A DNA stretch of 64,000 bases from Anniella stebbinsi (GCA_029215795.1 JARDYH010000004.1:36708001-36772000); one strand, 5' to 3'; counted from the first letter of the stretch, positions 22,790-37,336 are shown. A program made the numbers and translations. The notes: generated by a model not told the origin, from the letters alone.

Positions 22790-23012
22790 AGGTCTGGATA
22801 ATGGCTACTAGTCTTGATGGCTATTTGCTACCCCCCAGTATCAGAGGAAGTATGTATGCTTATGCACATTAGTCGCTGGGGGACATGGGCAGGAGGATGC
22901 TCTTGCACTAATGCCCTGCTTGTATGGGCACCTGTTTGACCACTATGTGAACAGAATGTGGACTAGATGGAACATTGGCCTAATCCAGCATGGCTTTTCT
23001 TACGTTCTTAAG
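22790..23012 (+). mobile_element. CR1/L3-like LINE 3' block
   Basis: Matches 10270-10500: 'atggctactagtc.tgatggctat', 'gctggg.gacatgggcaggaggatgct' and 'ggactagatgga.c.ttggcctaatccagcatggct'. It lies 45 bp right of a TAGGGTGACCA MITE. Confidence 0.65.
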
Positions 23013-23263
23013 AATCTCAGATGTTGATCTCAGGGTTCAAGGAGATATGGAAAGAGGTGATTCTTCAGATGCCAAGATCTCAAACAATGAAGGATTTAAA
23101 AGGGCAGAACCAGCACTTTGAACTAGGCCTGGAAACAGATCAGGAGCCAGTGAAGACACAAAGTTCTGGCATAATTCTGGCTGTTCTGGCACAGTTCTGG
23201 CTGTACATAACACCCAGTTCCAATTTAGGCAGTTCAAGGTTGTTTTTGGAAGTTACATGGTTG

Positions 23264-23577
23264 TAGGCTGACCAGATAAAATCCAGGTCAGGGCTCATGT
23301 AACTTTAACAGTTGTAGAAAAAAGGGAATTTCAGCCATTTGTATGCAATTAGTTCCTGGTGAAATTCTCTCTTTATCACAACAGTTAAAGTTGCAGGCAC
23401 TATACTAGAGTGACCATATACAAAAGAAGGCAGGGCCCCTGCAACTTTAGCTGTTGCAAGTTAAAGGGAATTTCACCAGGAACTAATTGCATACAAATGA
23501 CACTGGCTGAAATTCCCTTTTCTCTACAACTGTTAAAGTTACATGAGTCCTGACCTGGATTTTATCTGGTCACCCTA
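23264..23577. mobile_element. TAGGGTGACCA-group foldback element
   Basis: 314 bp with inverted ends TAGGCTGACCAGATAAAATC and its near complement. It is flanked by a perfect 8-bp duplication CATGGTTG (23256-23263 and 23578-23585). The two halves (23264-23400 and 23405-23577) fold back on each other almost throughout, with a second internal GAGTGACCATATA end at the centre. Confidence 0.9.
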
Positions 23578-23585
23578 CATGGTTG

Positions 23586-24869
23586 TTCTGTTACCCACCA
23601 CTTTGCCTCAGAGCAAGGATTTGAAATTCCTAGCCAAAAAGGCACAACTGTTAGCTTGATAGATGTTTTTATTGCAGCCATTCACACACATTGGTCCTGG
23701 TTCAAAGATGCCCTCAGTCCTGGCTAGGAAAGAGTGGAGAGGCTGGCTCAACTTCTCTGAAAGCATCACAATCAGATGCTGGAGGATAATAAAGGTTGGC
23801 TATAAGCAACATCTTCTGACTGTGAGCTTCTGAGAAGCATCTGTCTGGCCACCGCTGAAGGTACAGTGTTGGATTAGATGATCCTTGGTCTGTTCTAGCA
23901 AATACATTTTTATGCTGTGATGTAATCAGAGTTTAGAGTTTGCCTAAAGTTGGGCTGCTTACAAGCATCAGAGGAGGGTGCACTTTATACATCTATGGTG
24001 TGACCATAGATGGTGTGACACTTGGAGAACTGTGTACAATCTACAGTTTGAGACTTGGAATACCATGCACAGTTTTTGTTGATTCATCTCAAAAATGATA
24101 TTGTGGAACTGAGAAAGGAGCAGAAAAGGGCAACTACAACGATTAGGGGGCTGGAACAACTTCCCTAGAATGTTTGCCCCTTTTTAGTTTAGAAAAAAGG
24201 GTGAGTAAGGACAACATCACAGAGATTTATAACATTATGCATAGAATGGCGAAATTGGATACGGAGAAGTATCCTTCTCCATCTCTCATAAAACCTGAAC
24301 CTAGTGGTCATCCATAGTGTTTAGAGATGATGGTATTTGTAATCCAATACATCTGAGGACATCCAGTTGGGGAAGGTTAGCCCAGTATTGTTGACTCTGA
24401 CTGGCTACTGAGATGATTAGGCTGGGCCTGTTTCAGCTCTGCGCCCTTTCAGTGCAGATGCTGGGAATTGTACCTTAGACCTTTGGTATGCAGGCATACC
24501 AGGTATTTAACAGCATATGTTGAGGTTTTTAACTGACCACTGGACAGTTTTAAATGATACGTAGTTTGTTTTTAGGTTTTTATGGTTTAAATTTTTGTAT
24601 ATTGGTTTTTAAATGTTCATTTTTAAAAAATTGTGTAAACCGCCCAGAGAGCTTCGGCTATGGGATGGTGTATAAATGTAATAAATAAATAAAATAAAAT
24701 AAATGTGTTCTCCTACTAAGCCATGTTGAAATCTCCTGGGCTTTTCAATTGTGCAGCCTGAGATTCATTAACCTGAGGTACTAGAGATATTAGAGAATTA
24801 ACCTTATGTATGCAAGGCATATGATCCAGTACTGAACTCTAAAAGCAGGGTGGGAAACTTTGGGAGGTC
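23586..24869. other. Intronic, with L2-like LINE 3' tail
   Basis: Positions 24520-24706 (plus) resemble an L2-type LINE 3' end: 'gtaaaccgcccagagagcttcggctatgggatggtgtataaatg' followed by AATAAATAAATAAAATAAAA. Positions 23850-23900 contain a decayed 'ggattagatgatccttggtct' scrap. Otherwise nothing is recognised. Confidence 0.5.
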
Positions 24870-24916
24870 TAGGGTGACCATATTTTGGAAACCAAAAAGG
24901 AGGACAATATGGCCGC

Positions 24917-25047
24917 CCCAAGGGGGCGTGCCCACCAACATGTCCAACCCCCAAGGGGGCGTGCCCACCAACATGTCCATCCTCCAAGGGGGCGTGCCCA
25001 TCAACATGTCCAGCCCCTAAGGGGGTGTGCCCACCCAAACATGGCCT
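24917..25047. repeat. 33-bp tandem repeat, four copies
   Basis: Units containing AAGGGGGCGTGCCCACCAAC start at 24920, 24953, 24986 and 25019. Because 33 is a multiple of three, the minus strand reads as repeating GHAPLG peptides; this is a by-product. Confidence 0.9.
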
Positions 25048-26053
25048 TGGTCACATGTCTGATTTCACAGCATACAATTAAGACAAACTTGTTCTACACA
25101 ACATCTTAATGTTAAAATCACTGAAATAAAGAACAAGTGAGACATTGAATGTATCTGAAATTAACTTCACTCACTTCTACATTTGTAGCTTTTCCTGTTC
25201 TTTGAAGCTTTTACTATACTCTGTGTGATAGAGTCTCCCCTTCCCTCAAATATCTTTTCTGACTGCAAATCTTTCACTGGATTACAATAGTCTCAACTTT
25301 CCTAACGTTTAACACTCTTTCATCATCATTTTTCTCATATCCATATTCACAGATTCAGCATACTGTTACCATTGAACAAATGAAGCAGTGGACAAGTGCA
25401 GAGAAATCTAGTACAACAAACTAGCAACCTAGCATGCAGGAAGAGTATAAAATATTATTACCCTGCAAACATTAGCCATGGAACAAAATGGACTAAAGGC
25501 TTGTTGTAGTCACTTCTCGCCTCTTAGCTTGTTTCAACTTCTGGTTGATCAGTGAGAAACTAATCTAACAATGTGTGATTATATCTCTGATTCATTAGCC
25601 ATGTGAACAAGACCATGGTCAGTACAATACAAAGATAGGCCAGAACAGATGCCCATTATTACAATGCTAGATAAGGATCTTTCCCTCCTTTTATCCAAGT
25701 ATATCCTGAATTTACATTGCCTCAGTGTGCAGAGAACAAGCAACCAGCAGGTGCTCTCCAGAAAGATGCTTTCAGAGCCTAGGAGATTCAGACACACTCA
25801 AGCCAAGCCACGCTACACACTCAAATATTACCTTACTTGGACAGAACAATTCTGGGACAAATCAATACTTTGCAATCAACCAGACATGACAGTCAAAAAC
25901 AACAAAGAAAAAACACACCTACCTCAATGACATAACAATACCTAATGACAAAACTGTTGCAGAAAAGGAAGAGTTAAAGAGAGAAAAATATACACCACTG
26001 GCTATGGAAATTAAAGAACTATGGTAACAGGAAAAATTACAATCATTCAATTA

Positions 26054-26152
26054 GTTAGAGTGATCATATGGAAAGGAGGACAGGGCTCCTGTATCTTTAA
26101 GAGCTGTATTGAAAAGGGAATTTCAGCAAGTGTCATTTGTATGCATGTAGCA
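26054..26152. mobile_element. Truncated TAGGGTGACCA-group MITE
   Basis: The left half only ('gagtgatcatatggaaaggaggacagggct'), stopping after 'tgtatgcatgtagca' and joined to CR1 sequence by a short CCTAACCCTAACC stretch. Confidence 0.75.
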
Positions 26153-26159
26153 TCCTAAC

Positions 26160-26470
26160 CCTAACCAGTACCTCACACGATTTGGAAGCTATATTTCTAT
26201 AAATGCAGTCCAAAATAGTGCTTGCTTATTTTGCAGTCCCGTCACACTGTTGGCTCATTCCAAGATCCTTCTCGCCTGTAGTGTTGCTGAGCCAAGTGTC
26301 CCCCATCTTGTAACTGTGCATTTGGTTTCTTTTTCCTACTTGTATAACTTGGCATTTATCCCTATTAAATTTCATTCTGCTGTTTTCAGCCCAGCGCTCC
26401 ACTCTATCAAGATCACTTTGAAGTTTGTTTTGTCTTCCAGGGTATTAGTCATCCCACCCAATGTTGTGTC
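26160..26470 (-). mobile_element. CR1 LINE internal fragment
   Basis: Collinear with 45250-45486 ('ttggaagctata.ttctat.aa.gcag.ccaaaata', 'gctgagccaagt.tcccccatcttgtaactgtgcatttgg'), so part of the CR1 ORF2 region in minus orientation. It contains stops and indels. Confidence 0.8.
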
Positions 26471-26559
26471 ATCATCATCACCATCATCCACACACACCTC
26501 ATACTCAGGCAATAAAAATTAAAATCTACACCCCTACACACTCACTTCAAGCCTCTACC

Positions 26560-26810
26560 CAACTACTAGAGGTGGCAGTAAAATATAAACTCAGTGCAAT
26601 AGAGTGGCTAGTAATATGCATAGCTAAAATCATATGTCCAGGAAGGCTTGCATGAATTAGAAAGTTTTTAACATGCCCAAAACCCAATATAGCCGGGGCA
26701 CATCTTATACCTATGGGAAGAAAGTTCCATAAAGCTGGTGCTACTACACTAAAAGCTCTGCTCTGAGTGGCTGCAAGGCGAATCTCAGGCACTTGTGGCA
26801 TTACCAAAAG
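26560..26810 (-). mobile_element. L2-like LINE C-terminal remnant
   Basis: The minus strand carries RAFSVVAPALWNFLPIGIR near 26700-26780, which matches the LINE C-terminal AFS-AP-LWN-LP pattern also present in the LINE at 62600-62700. It is broken and lacks the rest of the element. Confidence 0.65.
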
Positions 26811-26899
26811 GGCTTCTGTAGATTACTGCAGCTACCAGGCAAGAATATAATGGGTCAAACAGTCCCTTGAGTAGCCTGGTCCCCAAGTTGTTTAGGGCT

Positions 26900-27250
26900 C
26901 TAAGGCTTTGATGTCAGTGGAGCAGTGAACCTGCTCTGGGTTCCAGTCAGAACCAGTCAAAACTCTAGAGAGCTACCAGATTCCACTGGGGGGGGGTCTG
27001 AAATTACCTACACCGAGACAGCTGTTAGGATAGGAAGTAACACAGTCACCCCCAGAAGAGGCAGGGCAGGCGAAAGGAATGGTGTGTTTCCCTCTCACAT
27101 GTCAGAAGCTACCCACCCACCCCACCCCCAAAAGGTGGGCGGCAGTAGAGACTGGTGGCTCCTGTGTCAGTGGGGCTGTGAATCCGCTCTGCTTTTCAGT
27201 TAGAACACTAAAGGGGTTCTCTAAAGTGCTGGACCCTTCCCCCAAAATGG
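26900..27250. mobile_element. Two truncated family B MITE fragments
   Basis: Positions 26915-26980 and 27140-27250 carry family B interiors ('gtcagtggggctgtgaatccgctctg', 'gaacactaaaggggttctc'). Both are truncated and lie directly before the GC-rich cargo. Confidence 0.6.
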
Positions 27251-27301
27251 GGTCTCAGAGCACCCTGAAGGGCAGGAGGGGCGTTGGGTCCCGTGACTCA
27301 C

Positions 27302-27430
27302 CAGTTCCACCTTCAGAGCTTTAATCTTCTCTCCCAGGCCGTGGCGCCGTCCTTGGTGTCTCCTTCCTTCTTCCAGGATCTTCTGGAGGCGGGCATCCAG
27401 CTCCGGGGGACGCACCCGTCCTTGCCCAGC
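27302..27430 (-). pseudogene. Captured exon-like segment with splice donor
   Basis: The minus strand reads PPELDARLQKILEEGRRHQGRRHGLGEKIKALKVEL and then a consensus donor CTG|GTGAGT (GT complement at 27300-27301). The heptad-like spacing of Leu/Ile suggests a short coiled coil, and composition is protein-like rather than repeat-like. Upstream sequence is very GC-rich with GCCGGGCTGCGC-type repeats, as in CpG-island first exons. I do not recognise the source gene. It lies inside a transposon within a RALY intron and is best read as a captured host exon. A genuine nested gene cannot be excluded. Confidence 0.45.
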
Positions 27431-27603
27431 AAAAGTTGCCCCCTGGGCGTCCGCCCCACAGCGGCGGGAGGGCGAGGAAGGGCTCGCTGCGCGCCGGGCT
27501 GGGCTGCGCTGCGCCGGGCTGCGCTGTGCGCTGAGCCGGGCTGCGCCGCGCGCCGAGCCGGGCTGCGCCGCGCTGGGCCAGGATGCGCAGCGCACTGGGC
27601 CGC

Positions 27604-28285
27604 GCTAGCCAAGAACAAGGCCCGGATGGCGGTGGGGGGGGAGGCCGGAACGACGCGCACCCGGAAGTGCGGGCGTGCGTCGTTCCGGCCTCTTCCCCGG
27701 CCGATCTGGGCCTTGTTCTTGGCCAGCGCAATCGCGCTAGCCAAGAACAAGGCCCGGATGTCGGAGGGGAGGAGGCTGGAACGACGCGCACCCGGAAGTG
27801 TGGGTGTGCGTCGTTCCAGCCTCTTCCCCGGCCGATCTGGGCCTTGTTCTTGGCCAGCGCAATCGCGCTAGCCAAGAACAAGGCCCGGATGTCGGAGGGG
27901 AGGAGGCTGGAACGACGCGCACCCGGAAGTGTGGGTGTGCGTCGTTCCAGCCTCTTCCCCGGCCGATCTGGGCCTTGTTCTTGGCCAGCGCAATCGCGCT
28001 AGCCAAGAACAAGGCCCGGATGTCGGAGGGGAGGAGGCTGGAACGACGCGCACCCGGAAGTGTGGGTGTGCGTCGTTCCAGCCTCTTCCCCGGCCGATCT
28101 GGGCCTTGTTCTTGGCCAGCGCAATCGCGCTAGCCAAGAACAAGGCCCGGATGTCGGAGGGGAGGAGGCTGGAACGACGCGCACCCGGAAGTGTGGGTGT
28201 GCGTCGTTCCAGCCTCTTCCCCGGCCGATCTGGGCCTTGTTCTTGGCCAGCGCAATCGCGCTAGCCAAGAACAAGGCCCGGATGG
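27604..28285. repeat. 131-bp palindromic satellite, five units
   Basis: Units begin GCTAGCCAAGAACAAGGCCC at 27604, 27736, 27867, 27998 and 28129, with a partial sixth at 28260. The first unit is 132 bp and diverged; units two to five look identical. Each unit is itself an inverted repeat with arms of about 57 bp around a GGAAGTGT centre, so any single-stranded form would give a row of strong hairpins. Each unit carries an ETS-like CCGGAAGTG. Long open frames on both strands result from the repeat. Confidence 0.95.
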
Positions 28286-28403
28286 CACGGGAGAGGCCCA
28301 ATTTTCCGGACTTTGGGGGACATTTTGAAATTTCCCCCCCGGACTCAAATTTGGCCCCCTTTTCCGGGCATGTCCGGGGGGATCCGGACGTCTGGTCACC
28401 CTA

Positions 28404-28675
28404 GGGAGGTCTCAGGGCCATGTTTGCCCCCTTGGACCCCTCTGTAGGCTGCACCACCACCACGGGTGCCAAAAAGGGGGGAAATAAATATAAATAAAAA
28501 CAAAATGGCATCTGGAGTTGCTACGGAGCATCTAAGGGTAAAAATTAACTTGTTTGTCAGCTAATTTTGACCTTTTTGGGAATCCATAGTGAGTATGGAT
28601 GCCATTTTGTTTGCAAAAAATCCCCCCATTATTTTGGGCTGTAGTGGACGTATGTTGTCTACCCTTGCTCTAAAA
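28404..28675. other. Short interval between two TAGGGTGACCA elements
   Basis: No exon is seen; possible degraded repeat sequence. Confidence 0.3.
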
Positions 28676-28993
28676 TAGGGTGACCACATGGAAAGTACAG
28701 GGCTCCTGTATCTTTAACAGTTGTATATAAAAAAAGGGAATTTCAGCAGGTGTCATTTGTATGCATGCAGCATCTGGTGAAATTCCCTCTTCATCACAAC
28801 AGCTAAAGCTGCAGGATCCCTGCCCTCTTTTGTATCTGGTCAACAGGGCAGGGCTCCTGCAGCTTTAACTGTTGTGATGAAAAGGGAAATTCACCAGGTG
28901 CTGCATGCGTACAAATGACACCTACTGAAATTCCCCTTTTGATACCTGTTAAAGATACGGGAGCCCTGTTCTCCTTTCCATATAGTCATCCTA
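28676..28993. mobile_element. TAGGGTGACCA-group MITE, double unit
   Basis: 318-bp foldback with ends TAGGGTGACCACATGGAAAG and the complement of CTTTCCATATAGTCATCCTA. It is flanked by a 7-bp duplication TCTAAAA. The interior has the 'ctcctgtatctttaacag' block and mirror images, arranged as two joined half elements. Confidence 0.85.
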
Positions 28994-30061
28994 TCTAAAA
29001 GGCTTGCAAAGGGTTTGTGTGTGTGTGTTGTAGATGTGATCTGGGTCAGAGGGTTTCATTTATTTGTGAAACAGTCGCGAAGGCTTTGCACAAGCTATTA
29101 TACATCACCCACTATATTAAAGCTGATATATGGGTGAGCTATATTGAAAGTACCTCTCATACATTTCAATCAAAACAACGTTTGAGAGAAATCACAACAT
29201 CCATCAGCCAAATGTTTTTCACAGCCAGCTTGCTTGCATGTTATGTTTGCAGTGGAGGTAATCAGGATTATCCCCGAGGAAATCCTGTGGTTTCTCTATA
29301 GTGTTCTCCCATTACACTTCTAGTAGCTCATGATTAAAAACCCTTACTGCACTGCATGATCATTCATGACTGTTTAGTGGAGAAGCGGCTTTTTGTAATT
29401 GGTGAGCATTTGGGAGCTGTGGTCATGTTCTAATGGTACGGACGCACTGAGAATAAACCTTTTGTGTTTTTCACAGCGTTTGCCACATTAGGGGCCTAAT
29501 TTGATTTGGGACCTCTCAGTGCGGCTGTAGTGCACATTACAGCAAACATTATCATCACATCCAAGGCTTCGTGTTCAGCAGCTGGCAGCCTTACTGCAAA
29601 ACATCAAATGCTAAAGCAACACCCACGCACCTGGTTTTAGAACATCTGTCTCACAGCACTGTCTCAAACAGATATATAGCAATCGGACAGAAGTTAGTTA
29701 CAAAGCAATGTGGCTGACGAATGTGGATAGCCAACCTGTGAGCAGAGTTGGCCTACTTCACCAATATCTGTTAACTTAGGGCTGCAGTTAGCTTAATTGG
29801 TACATTAATTAATGAAAACTTGAGTTGCTTAATCAGAAAGAGCCCACGGTAATCGGTCATGCTGCTAGTTGACTAGGCACTTTTCTATAGTTAAGCCTAT
29901 TTGGTTGTATTTCCTATTATTCCTCTAATAACTGGGAATTTTATCATCTTTCAATATTAAACAAGAACTTTTTTTTATTATATTGCAATCTTGTACTTCC
30001 TTCAGTACGAGTGCCTTTGAAGTTTGTGTAACCTGCACATGTACTTCAGCTGAAACAATTA
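28994..30061. other. Low-repeat intronic stretch
   Basis: No recognised repeats between about 29030 and 29720, which is unusual for this window. No open exon with splice sites is recognised. It is a candidate for conserved non-coding sequence, without proof. Confidence 0.35.
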
Positions 30062-30430
30062 GGGATGTATGAGAAATTTGTTTGTTTGCTTTTGTTTGGG
30101 ATTTACACAGTTCGCACCTTCCAGGCAAATCACGGACTCAGACACACACCTGTACGTTGCTGAGCTTGCAATGTGATCTGTGGAAACCCCCCCCCCCCCC
30201 AAATGTGTTCGACAGCATGTGTACATTTGAAAAAAATGACAGATATTATTATTTTGGAAGGATAAATGTTCACCTCCCATAATGCAATGAACTGAGGACT
30301 TAACAACACTATCAACATTTGAAAAAAAATGCACATAAAAATGCATACTTTTGAAAATGCACACAAATACTCTTTAATCAATGGGAGAAGAATGTGTGCA
30401 TTTCACAGAGGTACACAACTGATGCATGCA
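30062..30430. mobile_element. hAT-like element, family I
   Basis: Starts AGGGATGTATGAGAAATTTG and contains 'tttgaaaaaaatgcacataaaaatgcatactttt' and 'actctttaatcaatgggagaa', inverted relative to 55185-55589. The right boundary is uncertain. C(14) at 30187-30200 lies inside. Confidence 0.55.
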
Positions 30431-30493
30431 TCTAGCACAGAATTTCATGCGAAAAGAAAAAAAAAAGCTTGCAATCTGATATGGAGTTGAGTA

Positions 30494-31059
30494 AGGCCCT
30501 TTCTACATCTCCCGGCATTCCAGAAGAGAGAGGGAGGCTCTCATGATATCCTGATCGCGAGAGCCTCCCTCAGTGTACACACATGGAGTGCAACATCCCA
30601 GGAGGAAGCAGGGACATTGCGGTTGCTATTTTTTTGAAGCAGCGGGAGGGGTGTGCAATAGCAAAGTCCCACTCCACTGAAAAAGGTATGTTAAAAATAT
30701 ATATATTTCCCCCCTGAAATCGTGACCCTTACCTTACTCCTCCACCATCCCATGGATGGCGAAAATGCAGCCCCCCTCTCCCCTGATGGGCACGGAGCCG
30801 CACCGCACGGCTCCATGCCCGTTTCTGGTGCCACTTACTTGTGAGTAAGCGCTGCACCAGGCGGGATGGGCGCCCATACCTCCTGTGGTCTCAGGACAGT
30901 ACTGGGACTGTTGGAGGATTTGGGTTTTCCCAGGATTTCTTTATCCCTGGGAAAACCCATGCCCATCCCCCCTGCCCCGGGAGTCCCTGTGCGTCATCTG
31001 GACGCACAGGGAGCACCCAGGGATGGTCCTGGGAAAAAGGCCGGTGTAGAAACGGCCTC
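30494..31059. mobile_element. Transposon K (AGGCC.TTTCTACA ends)
   Basis: Left AAGGCCCTTTCTACATCTCC and right GGTGTAGAAACGGCCT form inverted ends. The interior is GC-rich with an inverted repeat GGGTTTTCCCAGGAT/ATCCCTGGGAAAACCC at 30930-30960 and GACGCACAGGG motifs. No transposase is seen. Flanking duplication is unclear. Confidence 0.6.
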
Positions 31060-34300
<3,241 letters not shown>

Positions 34301-34335
34301 CATCATCATCATCATCATCATCATCTTCATCATGC
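34301..34335. repeat. (CAT)n microsatellite
   Basis: About eleven ATC/CAT units with one interruption. Confidence 0.9.
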
Positions 34336-34429
34336 CTTTGCCCTGATTCTCCTCTCCTCTCCTCCTTTCTTTCTTGAAATGGATCTGATGATTACAACAG
34401 CATCTCGTGGACCAGATTTACCATTATAT

Positions 34430-34537
34430 CAGGGTTGGGGAATGTGTGGCCCTCTAGATGTTGTTGGACATCAACTCCCATCAGCCCCAGTCAACATGGC
34501 CAGTGGTCTGGGATGATGGGACAATCCAACAATATGT
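34430..34537. mobile_element. Palindromic MITE, family D
   Basis: 'aggttgggga'-type end, CCCTCTAGATGTTGTTGGAC, the CATCAGCCCCAGTCAACATGGCC core, and a decayed right arm. Confidence 0.65.
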
Positions 34538-37336
34538 ACAACACCATGCAATACCTCAGCCAAATTATGACTTCTGCAATAGTTTGTTAGCTGCTAATTA
34601 CTGAAACTCATATGTTCATATTGTACCTCTCCCTCCGCCCCACCAGGCTTCTTTAGAATTTCCTGTAAATCAATACATAGTGGCTATTCTTTTTTTCTCA
34701 AAGCAGAAGTACAGTGATCATTTTCAAAGCTAGAGAAAAGTGCAGATGATTGACAGTCTGCCAGAAGGGAAAGGAAGAGACTGTTCATGCAGGCATTTCA
34801 GGGTATGGATGATATTGTCACAAGAGGGAGGGGGCTCTGTGGATGTGAAGGGTGATCATTTTCTGTGACTCTTTATAATGTGAACACTTCATTTATGAAT
34901 TTATGTATTTATGTATTTATGTATTTTTGTATTTATTTATCGCATTTCTATACCGCCCAATAGCCAAACCATGAAGTACAATTCAAAGAACAATTCAATT
35001 GCTGTGAACTGTCCAGAGAGCTTTGCGTATGGGGCGGCATAGAAATGTAATTGATTAATTAATTAATAATACGGAGACATGAAAAAGCATAGTCTAGGAG
35101 CTAAGAAGAATGTGGACCCTGGGTATGTGATGCAGTACAAGTCTTGTCATAGCATTTAATCTCGCCCTGGCAGCCTCAACTTAATGGTGTATCTTCAAAG
35201 GCTAGCTGCCTAAAGGCTCCCAAGTGGCTAAGGGCCACCACTTCCATCCATTTCCAGCCTGAGTCACTTTCATATGAGTTCATTCATTCATCTTTTCCAT
35301 CCCACTTTCTGCATTAATCTGCATATTATTAAAATATGCACAAAATTTGCATTGAAATGCATTTTTAAATATACATCTTGAATCTTTTTTCTCTATTACT
35401 AAATGTATTTTCTCTCAAAATATGTATTGTGATCACATTTTCTCTCGAAGTACACATCTCATAGATTCCTTAAGCCAAGAATAGCATCACAGCATTTTGA
35501 AAAGTGCGAAACATGAAGAAGAAACCACATTACAACCTGCACATTTAGCTGGGAGGTGTGGATCAATTCAGTTCATATTGGAATCTCCAGAGATCCAATT
35601 CTCCAAGCATCTCTACCTCCATTAGCATTTTGCTCCTTGTTCTTTTCACTTTTCCTGGTCAAAATCAGTTTCTCCTTCTCCTTATTATTGTCTGGTGTCA
35701 AAAGGTCATCCAGCTTGACCCCAAACTTTCCTCAGCCTGATGAAAGAACCACCAACTCCAACGAAGAGACCAGAGAGCTAACTGTTCATATACTCTAGCA
35801 AATCATGGATGTCCTTTTGTTCTACCTTGAGTGGATGCTGAATCGATCCCTTTTCATGGCAGGTCTGCATTGAATGCCATGTTCTAGTTACCCTGTCCAT
35901 CCCAACAGTGAGTTATCCCTGAATTTCAGCATCTGATATGTTTTCATTTCGTCTTGTCATCCCTATTCTCATGACAAGCTGAAAGAGAAGAGCGGAAGGG
36001 AGTGAGTTATTTCTCACTCCTGGAGCACCGGTTTTCATCAGGCCTTGACTTGATTGATTGCAAAAACCTTCCGGTCACTTGTTAAAAGCACTAGTGAATG
36101 TGTTGCCTTCCATTCCACCCCCTTCCCCAATGAATTATAGTTAGCCCAACCAAAAACATGCGCTTGCTTCTCTCAAAGAGTGGAGAAGCAGTTCTCTCAA
36201 CAACATAATGGCAGGTGAAAAACTAACATTGCATAATTAGGTAATAGGTTTGACCCACACTGGGTGAAGTTCAGTCCTGGAAGAGAAAGCCATGGCAAGG
36301 CTGAAGCCTACAAACCTTACATAAAGTCCAGATTCAGCTAAAACAATCCAATGAAAAATGAGTATCCCAGAAAAGGCCTGCCTATACTAGTGCATTGAGT
36401 GGGATACAGTCACATTTTCTCCTTCCTGTTGCTATTGGCACCGTAGCAAGCAGTCATTTGGTGGTCACATCATGTAGTTTTAGAGAAAGAGGTTCAAGTT
36501 TTTGCTACTGCAGACCATAATTTTTTGAAGTTAGAATGGAGACCAATGCATTTAATTTTTAACAAGTTTACTGGAAACAAATAGAGGTTTGTAAGCATCC
36601 TACGTTGGGGAAGAAGGATGTTGTAAGTCAGGGCCTCTGCAGCCTTTAAAAATGCAAGACTGGAGTGGGAAATTGGCATGGAGGAAACCTGGCCAGAGAA
36701 ACCTCATAGGGGATCAAACAAATCTATGTGGCAAGTGTCTTAAGAACTCCAGACAGAAGTGTTTCCCAACCTCCTCCACATGGAGAAAAATATGATGTGT
36801 GAACTGACCCCATTGCAGTTTGAGATTGAGCAGCCAATTACGAGTCCAATGTTATAAACTCAGATAAAAGTTCTCACATATTCCAAGCTTTCAAAACATG
36901 CCCAAATTTTAACACATGCATGTCAGTGAAGTGCAGCTTGAGAACATGGTGTGTGCTTAGCATGACATTCTTTTTTCATCCCTTATCTCTCATTGGACAA
37001 TATTATAAATGCTTCGTTTAGAAATTGAGTAAATAGATGTGGAGCCATAGTGGAGGCAGTGGCTATGATGGAACAAACAGAAGACATTCTACCCAGGGGA
37101 CAACCCATACTTTACATACAAAATCAGATAATTTATTGATACTGTAGAAAATTGGCAGTCACCAGTCAACTGGGCATAGCAAGTAGAGGCATAAAAGAAG
37201 ACCAAAGGAGGAAGGAACTTTTAACATTTGATGAGATCTCATGTGGCGTGTTGAGCATGGGTTGGATACAAATTCAGAAAAAGGCAATCAAAATGATATT
37301 GTAGGGTTGGGAAAAGTGTAGAGAAGGGCAACTTAG
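34538..37336. other. Intronic, LINE tails and family I-like scraps
   Basis: Positions 34905-34975 (ATTTAT repeats, then CGCATTTCTATACCGCCCAA) and 35015-35070 (inverse type with AATTAATTAATAA) are two LINE 3' tails facing each other. Positions 35330-35470 resemble family I interiors ('aaatgcattttt', 'ctctcaaaatatg'). No gene is seen. Confidence 0.4.

Larger units (their letters stand above)
24870..28403. mobile_element. 3.5-kb composite hAT-like element with captured cargo
   Basis: A perfect 8-bp duplication, GGGAGGTC, lies at 24862-24869 and 28404-28411, immediately outside inverted ends TAGGGTGACCATATTTTGG and (complement) TAGGGTGACCAGACGTCCGG. The interior holds in order a 33-bp tandem repeat, an unremarkable 1-kb stretch, half of another TAGGGTGACCA MITE, CR1 and L2-like LINE scraps, family B MITE scraps, an exon-like GC-rich segment and a 131-bp palindromic satellite. 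No transposase frame is seen. Either the whole unit moved together or a shorter element was later filled by insertions; the flanks alone cannot separate these. Confidence 0.8.

Noticed and set aside
24790..25038. Gly/His-rich repeat protein on the minus strand
   Set aside because: Produced by the 33-bp tandem repeat inside a transposon.
26148..26164. Telomere-like CCTAACCCTAACC
   Set aside because: Only about two repeats at a junction of two transposon fragments; chance or junction filler is enough.
27604..28285. CRISPR-like regular repeat array
   Set aside because: Vertebrate context. There are no distinct spacers, and the whole 131-bp unit is repeated.
27284..28404. Several open frames of 90-195 codons on both strands across the GC-rich satellite
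   Set aside because: They repeat with the 131-bp unit, occur on both strands at once and follow from GC richness and palindromy. No start context or domain supports them.
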